A DNA stretch of 64,000 bases, from contig JAEPQD010000001.1 of assembly GCA_017642695.1 (NCBI GenBank), positions 1,232,764 to 1,296,763 of the forward strand, written 5' to 3'. Positions 33,739 through 42,415 of the stretch are shown piece after piece (position 1 is the first letter of the stretch; each line of letters starts with the position of its first letter). Both the position numbers and the translations under genes were made by a program. This DNA comes from Parvibaculum sp. Lineage in GTDB: Bacteria > Pseudomonadota > Alphaproteobacteria > Parvibaculales > Parvibaculaceae. The notes beneath the pieces were generated by a model. It was not told where the DNA came from, did no database searches, and saw only the letters and a list, made by a program, of their open reading frames with translations.

Positions 33739-34950
33739 TCAAAGTCCCAGTACCGCCTTCGCCATGATGTTGTGCTGCACCTCGTTCGAGCCGCCGAAAA
33801 TCGTCTGCGCGCGCGTGTTGAGATATTTCGGCATCACCATCAGCGTGTGGTCGGGCCCGACCGGCGGCACATTCGCACCCCACGTCCGGGCTTCCATCAC
33901 GTCCGGCTGCACGTAATAGGCGATGGCCTCAACCGCGAGTTCGGTGATGCGCTGGTTGGTATCCGCGCCCGTGAGCTTGATCATCGACGCCGCCGCACCG
34001 GGATTTTGGCCGTTCGAAAGCTGCGACATGATCCGGTGTTCGGTAAATTCCACCGCTGTTACCTGTACGTCCGTTTCGTCGACCTTGCGGCGGAAGCTCG
34101 GATCGTCGATCAGTTTGGTGCCGTCGCCACTATGTTCGGTGCCGGCGATGACGCGAAGCTTGTTCAGTGCGTTGCGCAGGTTTGCGCCATGCGCAGCGCC
34201 GCCTCGCTCGAACTCGAGCAGGTACTTCGCGACCGTCCAGCCGTTATTCTCCGCGCCAACCCGATTCTTCTTCGGCACGCGCACATCGTCGAAGAAGACC
34301 TGGTTTACTTCGTGGTCGCCTGCCAGCGTGATGATCGGGTCGACCTTGATGCCGTCGGCCTGGAAGTCGTCGATCAGGATGAAGGAGATGCCTTCCTGCT
34401 TTTTTGCGGCGTTGGGATCTGTTCGTACGAGGCAGAACATCTTGTTCGACTGGTGCGCGCCTGTCGTCCAGAGCTTCGTGCCGTTGATGACGTAGTCGTC
34501 GCCGTCGGATGTTGCTCGGCACTGCAGGCTGGCGAGATCCGACCCCGAGCCCGGCTCCGAATAGCCCTGGCACCACCAGTCCTCTCCATTCAGGATGCGT
34601 GGCAGATAGTATGCCTTCTGCTCGTCCGTGCCGTGTCCCATCAGCGTCGGTCCGACCATCGACAGCCCCATATTTGAGCTCACCGGCGCGCCGGCCGCCG
34701 CACATTCCGACGACCAGATGAAACGCTGCATCACGTTCCAGCCCGCGCCGCCATATTCCTTGGGCCAAGAAGGTGCCGCCCACCCGCGCTTGTTGAGCCG
34801 CTTCAGCCACTCAACGCGCAGGTCCTGGTCCGCAAGGATGCCCGGCGTGAGCCGCGCATGGGCTTTCAGGTCGTCCGTCAGGTTTTCTTTCAGAAAGGCC
34901 CGCACCTCGTCGCGAAACGCAACATCCTCGGGCTTCATGGCGAGATCCAT
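33739..34950 (-). CDS. Acyl-CoA dehydrogenase
   Basis: 403 residues from the ATG at 34950, with GGGAGAAC upstream. The sequence parallels the gene at 30359–31561: LAMKPEDVAFRDEVRAFL start, WCQGYSEPGSGSDLASLQ flavin loop, FFDDVRVPKKNRVG, and C-terminal IFGGSNEVQHNIMAKAVLGL with glycine where MCAD has its glutamate. The two probably arose by duplication around the TetR/MpaB block and may act on different chain types or together. Electrons would pass to an electron-transfer flavoprotein. Confidence 0.92.
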   Translation of the reverse strand: MDLAMKPEDVAFRDEVRAFLKENLTDDLKAHARLTPGILADQDLRVEWLKRLNKRGWAAPSWPKEYGGAGWNVMQRFIWSSECAAAGAPVSSNMGLSMVGPTLMGHGTDEQKAYYLPRILNGEDWWCQGYSEPGSGSDLASLQCRATSDGDDYVINGTKLWTTGAHQSNKMFCLVRTDPNAAKKQEGISFILIDDFQADGIKVDPIITLAGDHEVNQVFFDDVRVPKKNRVGAENNGWTVAKYLLEFERGGAAHGANLRNALNKLRVIAGTEHSGDGTKLIDDPSFRRKVDETDVQVTAVEFTEHRIMSQLSNGQNPGAAASMIKLTGADTNQRITELAVEAIAYYVQPDVMEARTWGANVPPVGPDHTLMVMPKYLNTRAQTIFGGSNEVQHNIMAKAVLGL

Positions 34951-35147
34951 CCCCGTTCTCCCTTTATTGTTTCCGGCATCGCCGGTTGTTGGCATCAAGA
35001 ATAAGGTCATTGCCGCTTCGCGTCACAGGCAAATTGTCTGTCAATGCAGCCAGCAGGGCTGCGCATCTGCGAACAGCCGGAACCGCTCGGCAGGGATGGC
35101 GTTCTCATTTCTTGCTGGGGCGCATCTCTTGCGGAGAGGAGGGACCC

Positions 35148-35465
35148 ATGCCTCGCGGCGACAAGTCGGCCTATACGGACAAGCAGAAACGCAAGGCCGA
35201 AGAAATCGAAATGGGGTACAGGAAACGCGGTGTGGACAAGGAGGAGGCCGAGCGCCGCGCCTGGGCCACCGTCAATAAGGAGGAGGGCGGCGGCAAGAAG
35301 TCGGGCTCGGGACGCGGCACGAAGGACAACAAGTCCGCCTCGAAGAGGGGGGGACGGAAAGGCGGCGAGGCGGCGGCGAAGCGTCCCGCATCGGAACGCT
35401 CGGCGTCTGCCAGGAAGGCCGCCGTCACCCGGAAGAAGAACAAGGCCGCCGGAAAGAAAGGCTGA
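35148..35465 (+). CDS. Small very basic protein, plasmid-stabilisation-like
   Basis: 105 residues from the ATG at 35148, with a GAGGAGGG ribosome site. The first 45 residues (TDKQKRKAEEIEMGYRKRGV, then AERRAWATVNK) form a conserved helical unit often annotated as a plasmid-stabilisation or ChaB-like protein in Rhizobiales. The remaining 60 residues are almost only Lys, Arg, Ala, Gly and Ser, a disordered tail that probably binds nucleic acid. It is followed by the perfect AGAAACG/CGTTTCT hairpin at 35465–35481, without a T-run. Confidence 0.75.
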   Translation: MPRGDKSAYTDKQKRKAEEIEMGYRKRGVDKEEAERRAWATVNKEEGGGKKSGSGRGTKDNKSASKRGGRKGGEAAAKRPASERSASARKAAVTRKKNKAAGKKG

Positions 35466-35620
35466 GAAACGAGCCGTTTCTTGGCGATTGCTGCGGGAAT
35501 CCCCATCGTCTTGCTGTACACTGACAAAGACGGATTTTTGGCGATTCGAGGGATTTCTGTTCCGATTGGCCGCGATGCACATGCAGTCGGCAGGACCCGC
35601 ATGAGCATTGGTGACGTTGG

Positions 35621-37450
35621 ATGGATTTTGCCAACCAGATCATTCTGGTTTCAGCAGGTCTGATTACCTTCTCGATCTTCGCGGGCGTTCTGTCCTCGCG
35701 GATAGGCGCACCCTTGCTGCTGGTCTTCCTCGCCTTCGGCATGCTGGCGGGTGAGGACGGACCCGGCGGCATTGTTTTCGACGATTTCGGCGTCGCCTAT
35801 CTTGTCGGCTCCTTCGCTCTCGCGCTCATCCTCTTCGACGGCGGCTTGCGCACGACGCGCGACGCACTGAACCGCGCCTTCGGGCCCAGTCTCGCGCTCG
35901 CCACCATCGGTGTCGTCCTGACCGCCGGGCTCACCGGTGCTGCCGCGAAATATCTCTTCGGCTTCGAGTGGATCGAGGCCCTGCTTCTTGGCGCCATTGT
36001 TGGTTCGACCGATGCCGCCGCCGTCTTCTTCCTGCTGCATCTGCGCGGCCTCCGCCTCAAGTCGCGCGTCGCCGCCACGCTCGAGGTCGAATCCGGCATC
36101 AACGATCCGATGGCGATCTTCCTTACGCTTGCGCTGGTAACCATCGCCGTGGATGGACAGAATGTCGGCAGTACACAAGAAGCGCTTGATCTGCTGATCG
36201 ACTTTCTGTGGCAGATGACGGGCGGCTTGCTGTTCGGCGTGGCCGGTGGTTTTTTCGTGCTCCGTGCAGTCAACCGGCTGCAACTCTCTTCCGGCCTTTA
36301 TCCCATTCTCGCAGGCGCGCTGGCGCTCCTCGTCTTCGCGCTCACGCAAAGTGCCGGCGCAAGCGGCTTCCTCGCGATCTATATCGTCGGCTTCATTCTC
36401 GGCAACAATCCGCACCGGGCGACAAGCGAGATTTCCCGCTTCTCGGACGGTGTCGCCTGGCTTGCCCAGATCGTCATGTTCCTGATGATGGGGCTTCTCG
36501 TCACACCTTCGGCGCTGTTGCCGCTGCTCCTGCCTGCACTTGCGCTGGCGCTGATCCTGATCGTCGTCGCGCGTCCTGTCGCCGTCTGGCTCTGCCTCGT
36601 CCCTTTCCGCTTCACGCCGAAGGAAACGGCCTTCGTCTCATGGGTCGGTCTGCGTGGCGCCGTGCCGATCTTTCTCGGCACCATCCCGGTTCTCTCCGGC
36701 GTCGAGGGCGCGAACACGATCTTCAGCATTGCTTATGTCATCGTGCTCGTTTCTCTCATCCTGCAAGGATGGACCGTGCCTCTGGTTGCGCGCTTTGCCG
36801 AAGTCGAACTGCCGCCACGGCCGAAGCCCGACCGTCGCGTCGAGCTCGACCTTCCTGCAGGCAAGGGCAAGAGCGTTGTGGCCTATACAGTCGATCCGAT
36901 GAGCCTTCTCGTGCGGCGCGGCATCAATCGCCTTCCTTTGCCCATGGGCAGCACCGTCATTTCCGTCATGCGCGACGGGGTCGTGCGCACCGAAGGTCTC
37001 GACCAGGGGGTGAAGCCCGGCGATGTGGTCATGCTGCTCACCACCGCGGACATGATCCCCACCCTCGACCGTCTCTTCGGCGCTCGCCGTCAGCGCGGCC
37101 AGGCCCGCGAAGCGGGGACGGTCGACTTCGTGCTCGACGCCTCCGCCAGCACCGCTCTCGTCGCCGACATATACGGCCTCGCCTTCGAGCCGGAGGAGCG
37201 TGAACTCACCCTTGACGAATTCATGCGCTCCCGTCTCGGCAAGGAAACAAAGGATGGCGCCCGCGCCCGCGTCGGCAGCGTCGTACTGACGGTCATTCAG
37301 GTGACGGACGGCGTGGTTCGGCAGGTGGGGCTCGACCTGGACCCGCCGCAGGAAGAAACGGCGCTTGCGCTTGTTCGGCGCCGAGCCGCAGAAGCTCTGC
37401 GCGCCCTTCGCGAACTGTTCATCGCCGACGACCCGCGCGGCCCCTTCTGA
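35621..37450 (+). CDS. K+/H+ antiporter, NhaP2/CvrA type (CPA1)
   Basis: 609 residues. About residues 5–400 contain twelve or so transmembrane helices with the CPA ion-site signature GSTDAAAVFFLL and, later, ESGINDPMAIF. About residues 415–500 form a TrkA-C (RCK-C) nucleotide or ligand domain (PMGSTVISVMRDG, VMLLTTADMI). The final 100 residues correspond to the CorC-like extension of NhaP2. Such antiporters expel potassium in exchange for protons and help in osmotic and pH balance at the inner membrane. An SDR gene follows 79 bases later. Confidence 0.9.
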   Translation: MDFANQIILVSAGLITFSIFAGVLSSRIGAPLLLVFLAFGMLAGEDGPGGIVFDDFGVAYLVGSFALALILFDGGLRTTRDALNRAFGPSLALATIGVVLTAGLTGAAAKYLFGFEWIEALLLGAIVGSTDAAAVFFLLHLRGLRLKSRVAATLEVESGINDPMAIFLTLALVTIAVDGQNVGSTQEALDLLIDFLWQMTGGLLFGVAGGFFVLRAVNRLQLSSGLYPILAGALALLVFALTQSAGASGFLAIYIVGFILGNNPHRATSEISRFSDGVAWLAQIVMFLMMGLLVTPSALLPLLLPALALALILIVVARPVAVWLCLVPFRFTPKETAFVSWVGLRGAVPIFLGTIPVLSGVEGANTIFSIAYVIVLVSLILQGWTVPLVARFAEVELPPRPKPDRRVELDLPAGKGKSVVAYTVDPMSLLVRRGINRLPLPMGSTVISVMRDGVVRTEGLDQGVKPGDVVMLLTTADMIPTLDRLFGARRQRGQAREAGTVDFVLDASASTALVADIYGLAFEPEERELTLDEFMRSRLGKETKDGARARVGSVVLTVIQVTDGVVRQVGLDLDPPQEETALALVRRRAAEALRALRELFIADDPRGPF

Positions 37451-37529
37451 CATTCGGGATGGTTGGATGCAGGCCCCGTCGGGGCTAGAGTGCCGTCCAA
37501 CGAAAACATCTCAGGGAAGGCAGGAAGCC

Positions 37530-38300
37530 ATGGATCTCGGTCTCAAGGGCAAGAAGGCAATCGTCACCGGCGGCACGCGCGGTATCGGCCGCGCAATCGC
37601 GGAAACGCTGGCGGCGGAAGGCGTCGATGTCGCGATCTGCGCCCGCAATCAGGATCAGGTGGACGAAGCCGTCGCCGCGCTTTCGAAGCTCGGCGTAAAG
37701 GCGGCGGGCGGCGTCGCCGACATCGCGGACGGTGCGGGCCTGAAGAAGTGGATCGCGGATACGGCGAAAGCCATGGGCGGCCTCGACATCCTCGTCGCCA
37801 ATGCCTCGGCGCTTGCGAACGGCAATGACGAGAAATCCTGGCGGGCCTGTTTCGAAATCGATGTGCTCGGCGCGGTCAACGCCTTCGAGGCAGCGCTTCC
37901 CTTCCTCACCGAGGCGGCGAAGAAGTCTGGCGATGCGTCGGCCACCTTCATCTCCTCGATCTCGGCCGCCGAGAACGACAACGCAAACGCCTATGGCGCG
38001 CAGAAGGCGGCGCAGATCCATCTCGCCAAGGGCCTTGCCCGCGAGCACGCGCCCGCCCATGTCCGCGTGAACACGGTTTCGCCCGGCACGGTCTATTTCA
38101 AGGGTGGCGTCTGGAACATGATCGAGGACCATATGCCCGACATGTTCAAGCAGGCCATGTCGCGCAATCCGACGGGTCGCATGGCGACGCCGCAGGACAT
38201 CGCGAACGCCACCGTCTTCCTCGCGAGCCCGGCTTCCTCCTTCACCACGGGCACCAACCTCGTGGTCGACGGCGCGATCTCCCGGCGCGTGAACTTCTAG
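37530..38300 (+). CDS. Short-chain dehydrogenase/reductase
   Basis: 256 residues from the ATG at 37530. NAD(P)-binding motif GGTRGIGRA near residue 14, then VANASALA in place of NNAG, the catalytic serines in FISSISA, and YGAQKAA as the YxxxK motif. The ending SFTTGTNLVVDGAISRRV is FabG-like. The substrate is unknown. It closes with a CTAG overlap with the convergent glutamine amidotransferase gene. Confidence 0.9.
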   Translation: MDLGLKGKKAIVTGGTRGIGRAIAETLAAEGVDVAICARNQDQVDEAVAALSKLGVKAAGGVADIADGAGLKKWIADTAKAMGGLDILVANASALANGNDEKSWRACFEIDVLGAVNAFEAALPFLTEAAKKSGDASATFISSISAAENDNANAYGAQKAAQIHLAKGLAREHAPAHVRVNTVSPGTVYFKGGVWNMIEDHMPDMFKQAMSRNPTGRMATPQDIANATVFLASPASSFTTGTNLVVDGAISRRVNF

Positions 38301-39034
38301 GCGAGCGCCATCCATCGCCGCATCGTTCGCCGCGCAAACGTTTCCTGCGCGTCGAGCGATGCCTCGATCTGCGGCTGGATAAGCGCGTCGATCTCCGCCT
38401 TGGAGCGTTTCAGCGCATTGGCACGATAGACCGACCAGCCGTCGAGGATTTCGCGCGTGACTTCCAGATGGAACTGGAAGGCATAGGTCTTCTCTCCGAG
38501 CCGGAAGGCCTGACTGGGGCATCCCTCCCGCGTCGAAAGCGGCACCGCGCTCTCGGGCATGTCGAACGTATCGCCGTGCCACTGCATTATCCGCAGGCCC
38601 GGCTCGGCATCCGCGAGCAGCGCGTCGGCAGCAGCCGCCGCTTTCCATGTTTGCGGCAGGAACCCCCATTCTTCCTCTTCAGAGAGTTTCTCTTTCATCC
38701 GGTAGACCGGAGATCCGAAGGCGCTCGCAACGAGTTGCGAACCGAGGCAGACGCCCATGATCGGCTTCTCCGCCTCGTGAAACCGGCGGATGAGCTTTCG
38801 CGTTTTGTCGATGAAGGGGTGCCTGGCCTCGTCATAGACGCCCATCGCGCCGCCGAGTACGACGAGCCCGTCGAAATCTTCCACCCCATCCGGCACGTCG
38901 CGCACCGCGCCGCTCGTCATGTCCCGCATATCGGTCGTGTGAATGAGCGTCGCCTTCGCGCCCGCGCGCGCCGCCTCGTCGAGCAGCACGCCGGGTCCGG
39001 AATCGAGCGCATTGACCAGATAGAGAATGTGCAT
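38297..39034 (-). CDS. Class I glutamine amidotransferase
   Basis: 245 residues. Catalytic triad visible: Cys96 in GVCLGSQL, and His189 with Glu191 in FQFHLEVT. The early VLGGAMGVYDE matches the GMP-synthase-like stand-alone group, which is often annotated as gamma-glutamyl hydrolase or GATase1. It would release ammonia from glutamine or cleave a gamma-glutamyl bond. It follows the proline iminopeptidase gene by seven bases, so the two share an operon; a role in peptide or amino-acid salvage is possible. Confidence 0.87.
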   Translation of the reverse strand: MHILYLVNALDSGPGVLLDEAARAGAKATLIHTTDMRDMTSGAVRDVPDGVEDFDGLVVLGGAMGVYDEARHPFIDKTRKLIRRFHEAEKPIMGVCLGSQLVASAFGSPVYRMKEKLSEEEEWGFLPQTWKAAAAADALLADAEPGLRIMQWHGDTFDMPESAVPLSTREGCPSQAFRLGEKTYAFQFHLEVTREILDGWSVYRANALKRSKAEIDALIQPQIEASLDAQETFARRTMRRWMALA

Positions 39035-39041
39035 GCGTGAC

Positions 39042-40010
39042 TCAGGCCTTCGCGAAGCGGTCGCTCGCGCGCACCATCACATCGACGATGCCGGGCTCCG
39101 TCGCCGTGTGGCCGGCATCCGGAACGATGTTGAGCTCGGCATCCGGCCAGGCCTTCGAAAGCTCCCATGCCGTGAACATCGGCGTCACCACATCGTAGCG
39201 TCCCTGCGCGATCACGCCGGGAATGCCCTTGAGCTTGCCCGCGTTCAGGATCAACTGGTCCTGCGGCTCGAAGAAGCCCTTGTTCATGAAGAAGTGGCAT
39301 TCGATCCGCGCGAAGGCGAGGGCGAAATGCCCGTCCGCGAAGCGCTTCACGCGCTCGGGGTCGGAATAGAGCGAGAGCGTCGTCCCCTCCCAGATGCTCC
39401 ATGCCTTGGCGCAGGCAATCTTCTCGGCCTCGTTCTCGCCGGTGAGCCGCTTGTAATAGGCCTCCATCAAATTGCCGCGCTCCGCCGCCGGGATCGGCGC
39501 GATGTAGTCCTCCCAGGCGTCGGGGAAGAGGGCGTCGGTTCCCTGCTGGTAGAACCAGTCGAGCTCGCGCTTCCTGAGCGTGAAGATGCCGCGCAAAATA
39601 ATCTCGCTCACGCGGTCGGGATGGGTCTCGGCATAGGCGAGCGAAAGCGTCGAGCCCCATGAGCCGCCGCAGAGCTGCCATTTGTCGATGCCGAGATGCC
39701 CGCGGATGCGCTCCATGTCGGCCACGAGGTCCCAGGTCGTGTTCTCGCGAAGCTCGGCATGCGGCGTCGACTTCCCGCAGCCGCGCTGGTCGAACAGGAT
39801 GATCCGGTACGCCTCCGGGTTGTGCGTCCGGCGCATGGTCGGGTTGGAGCCGCCGCCGGGCCCGCCATGCACGATCACGACGGGCTTCCCCTTCGGGTTG
39901 CCGCACTCCTCGAAATAGATCGTGTGCAGGTCGGAGACCTTCAGCGTGCCGGTGTTGTAGGGCTCGATCTCGGGATAGAGCGGGCGGCGGTCGGCGGAAC
40001 TGTCGGGCAT
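39042..40010 (-). CDS. pip: Proline iminopeptidase
   Basis: 322 residues from the ATG at 40010 with AGGAGA upstream. This is a classical S33 alpha/beta hydrolase: HGGPGGG oxyanion loop, DQRGCGKSTPHAE, nucleophile Ser117 in GGSWGS and the final histidine in PDAGHTATE. Length and motifs match Pip from Neisseria and Xanthomonas. It removes N-terminal proline from peptides in the cytoplasm. It is the first gene of a two-gene operon and is divergent from nrdA. Confidence 0.95.
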   Translation of the reverse strand: MPDSSADRRPLYPEIEPYNTGTLKVSDLHTIYFEECGNPKGKPVVIVHGGPGGGSNPTMRRTHNPEAYRIILFDQRGCGKSTPHAELRENTTWDLVADMERIRGHLGIDKWQLCGGSWGSTLSLAYAETHPDRVSEIILRGIFTLRKRELDWFYQQGTDALFPDAWEDYIAPIPAAERGNLMEAYYKRLTGENEAEKIACAKAWSIWEGTTLSLYSDPERVKRFADGHFALAFARIECHFFMNKGFFEPQDQLILNAGKLKGIPGVIAQGRYDVVTPMFTAWELSKAWPDAELNIVPDAGHTATEPGIVDVMVRASDRFAKA

Positions 40011-40339
40011 CGGGTCTCCTTGGCGCTCTCGGAGCTTGTGAATCAACCCGTTGAATATGCATCGGAAATTTGCCGCGCCGCCAGCGGCCGGATGCAGCGT
40101 TTACCATTTTTTTGAGTCCGGCAGCACACAACTGATTGACCTCGGGGAACAGACAGATACTATATCTGGACGCGTCGGGCCCAAGGGGGATCAACTCGAG
40201 GCATCGGCGCAATCACGGGAATGGCGCGAGTTCTGCCCAAGGTGTGGGGCAGGGAGACGGCGACGGTTTATCCGGCCGCCGGGTGGCGATCTTTTGCCCG
40301 CTCGTTTAGCGGCGGAGCGGGGCAGACCGGGGAACAGAA
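40011..40339. other. Divergent promoter region pip/nrdA
   Basis: 329 bases with no gene. It holds the ribosome site of pip at its left end, a perfect palindrome at 40154–40168, and GC-rich sequence leading to nrdA. The nrd promoter should lie here. Confidence 0.5.
40154..40168. promoter_or_regulatory. Candidate NrdR box upstream of nrdA
   Basis: CAGATA-CTA-TATCTG is a perfect 15-base palindrome with the CTATAT core often seen in NrdR boxes. It lies about 170 bases before nrdA. I did not find a clear second box at the usual spacing, so the assignment is tentative. Confidence 0.4.
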
Positions 40340-42328
40340 ATGCTGAACGATACGTCGAAAGCGGTGGATATGAGTGAGGTTGAGGCCAGCCTGTCGGGCA
40401 TCATTACCGGTGAGCGGACGGTGAGCCGCGTGCGGTCGCTTGCGCAGCGCTCCGCCGAGCCGGAAATGCAGTTCGGCGACCAGTTTCAGGCCGTGCAGAT
40501 GGATGGCCGGCCCCGCGTGAAGGTCGATCATGGCCGCGACGCGCTGCTGACCGAGTTCGGCAAGGCGACGCTTCGCGACCGCTATCTGATGCCCGGCGAG
40601 TCCTATCAGGACATGTTCGCCCGCGTGGCCTCCTACTATGCCGACAAGGGCGACGAGGCCCATGCACAGCGCCTCTACGATTATATTTCCAAGCTCTGGT
40701 TCATGCCCGCGACGCCCGTCCTGTCGAACGGCGGCACGCAGCGCGGCCTGCCCATCTCCTGCTTCCTCAACGAAGCCTCCGACAGCCTCGACGGCATTGT
40801 CGGCCTCTGGAACGAGAATGTCTGGCTCGCGGCCAAGGGCGGCGGCATCGGCTCCTATTGGGGCAATCTGCGCTCCATCGGCGAGACGGTCGGCGGCAAC
40901 GGCAAGACGTCCGGCATCATTCCCTTCATCCGCGTCATGGATTCGCTGACGCTGGCGATCAGCCAGGGCTCGCTTCGCCGGGGTTCGGCAGCGGTCTATC
41001 TGCCGATCGACCATCCCGAGATCGAGGAGTTCATGGAAATGCGCCGCCCGACAGGTGGCGATCCGAACCGCAAGGCGCTGAACCTCCATCACGGCATTCT
41101 CGTCTCCGACGCGTTCATGCGCGCCGTCGAGGCCGATGCCGAGTGGCAGCTCAAGAGCCCGAAGGACGGCGCGGTCCAGAAGACCGTTTCCGCCCGCTCG
41201 CTCTGGATTCGCCTGCTCACCTCGCGCATCGAGACGGGCGAGCCCTACATCATCTACAAGGACACGGTGAACAATGCGCGCCCCGAGCATCACAAGCTCG
41301 CCGGCCTTGAGGTCAAGACCTCGAACCTCTGCGCCGAAATCACCCTGCCCACCGGTATGGATCACCTCGGCGAACAGCGCACGGCGGTTTGCTGCCTCTC
41401 CTCGCTCAACCTCGAAACCTACAACGAGTGGCAGGACCATCCGACCATCATCGAGGATGTGATGCGCTTCCTCGATAACGTCCTGCAGGATTTCATCGAC
41501 CGCGCGCCGGGCGAAATGGCCCGTGCGAAATACGCCGCCATGCGCGAGCGCTCTGTCGGCCTCGGTGTCATGGGCTTCCATTCCTTCCTGCAGGCGAACC
41601 AGATCCCCTTCGAGGGCGTCATGGCGAAGGTCTGGAACAAGCGCATGTTCACGCGCATCAAGGAAGGCGTGGACGCGGCTTCTAAGAAGCTGGCCGAAGA
41701 GCGTGGCGCCTGTCCGGACGCGGCCGACTACGGCTTCAACGAGCGCTTCTCCAACAAGACGGCGATCGCGCCCACGGCCTCGATCTCGATCATCACCGGC
41801 GGCACCTCGCCGGGCATCGAGCCGATCGCGGCGAACTCCTTCACGCACAAGACGCTGTCTGGTTCCTTCAACGTCCGCAATCGTCATCTGACGAAGCTGC
41901 TGGAGCAGAAGGGCCGAAACGACGACGACACATGGTCCTCCATCGTGACGAGCGGCGGCTCGGTGCAGCATCTCGACTTCCTGACGGATGACGAGAAGGA
42001 CGTCTTCAAGACCGCCTTCGAACTCGACCAGCGCTGGGTCATCGAACATGCGGGCGACCGCGCGCCGCTGATCGACCAGGCCCAGTCCGTGAACCTCTTC
42101 CTCGCGGCCGATGTCCACAAGCGTGACCTTCACGGCCTCCATCTCATGGCCTGGAAGCATGGCGTGAAGAGCCTCTATTACTGCCGCTCGCTCTCGATCC
42201 AGCGTGCGGAAAAGGCCGAAGTTGTCTCGCTCCTGCCCGGCAAGGTGCTCGACGTCCTGACGCTCGATCAGGTCGCGGCCAGCGCCCAGGAAGAGAACAA
42301 GTACGAAGAATGCCTCGCCTGTCAGTAA
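40340..42328 (+). CDS. nrdA: Ribonucleoside-diphosphate reductase, alpha subunit (class Ia)
   Basis: 662 residues. It contains the redox cysteine in LPISCFLNEA, the thiyl cysteine in TSNLCAEITLP, the partner in AVCCLSSLNLE and the C-terminal CLAC pair that takes electrons from thioredoxin or glutaredoxin. It makes deoxyribonucleotides from ribonucleoside diphosphates with NrdB. The usual N-terminal ATP-cone is missing, which explains the length below about 760 residues, so activity control by ATP/dATP may be absent. NrdB follows after an 87-base gap that contains a hairpin. Confidence 0.95.
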   Translation: MLNDTSKAVDMSEVEASLSGIITGERTVSRVRSLAQRSAEPEMQFGDQFQAVQMDGRPRVKVDHGRDALLTEFGKATLRDRYLMPGESYQDMFARVASYYADKGDEAHAQRLYDYISKLWFMPATPVLSNGGTQRGLPISCFLNEASDSLDGIVGLWNENVWLAAKGGGIGSYWGNLRSIGETVGGNGKTSGIIPFIRVMDSLTLAISQGSLRRGSAAVYLPIDHPEIEEFMEMRRPTGGDPNRKALNLHHGILVSDAFMRAVEADAEWQLKSPKDGAVQKTVSARSLWIRLLTSRIETGEPYIIYKDTVNNARPEHHKLAGLEVKTSNLCAEITLPTGMDHLGEQRTAVCCLSSLNLETYNEWQDHPTIIEDVMRFLDNVLQDFIDRAPGEMARAKYAAMRERSVGLGVMGFHSFLQANQIPFEGVMAKVWNKRMFTRIKEGVDAASKKLAEERGACPDAADYGFNERFSNKTAIAPTASISIITGGTSPGIEPIAANSFTHKTLSGSFNVRNRHLTKLLEQKGRNDDDTWSSIVTSGGSVQHLDFLTDDEKDVFKTAFELDQRWVIEHAGDRAPLIDQAQSVNLFLAADVHKRDLHGLHLMAWKHGVKSLYYCRSLSIQRAEKAEVVSLLPGKVLDVLTLDQVAASAQEENKYEECLACQ

Positions 42329-42340
42329 GGCGCTGAAATC

Positions 42341-42366
42341 ATGGCCCGGTCGCAAGGCCGGGCCAT
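42341..42366 (+). promoter_or_regulatory. nrdA–nrdB intergenic hairpin
   Basis: ATGGCCCGG and CCGGGCCAT form a perfect nine-base stem with an eight-base loop. No T-run follows, so it is more likely an mRNA processing or stability element that tunes the NrdA:NrdB ratio than a terminator. Confidence 0.5.
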
Positions 42367-42415
42367 TCGTGTCTCTGGCGCACACTGCGCCGAACCAGAA
42401 CCGGGAGCCCGTCCC

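Noticed and set aside
35465-35481. Terminator after the small basic protein gene
   Set aside because: The AGAAACG/CGTTTCT hairpin is perfect but short and is followed by TTGG, not a T-run.
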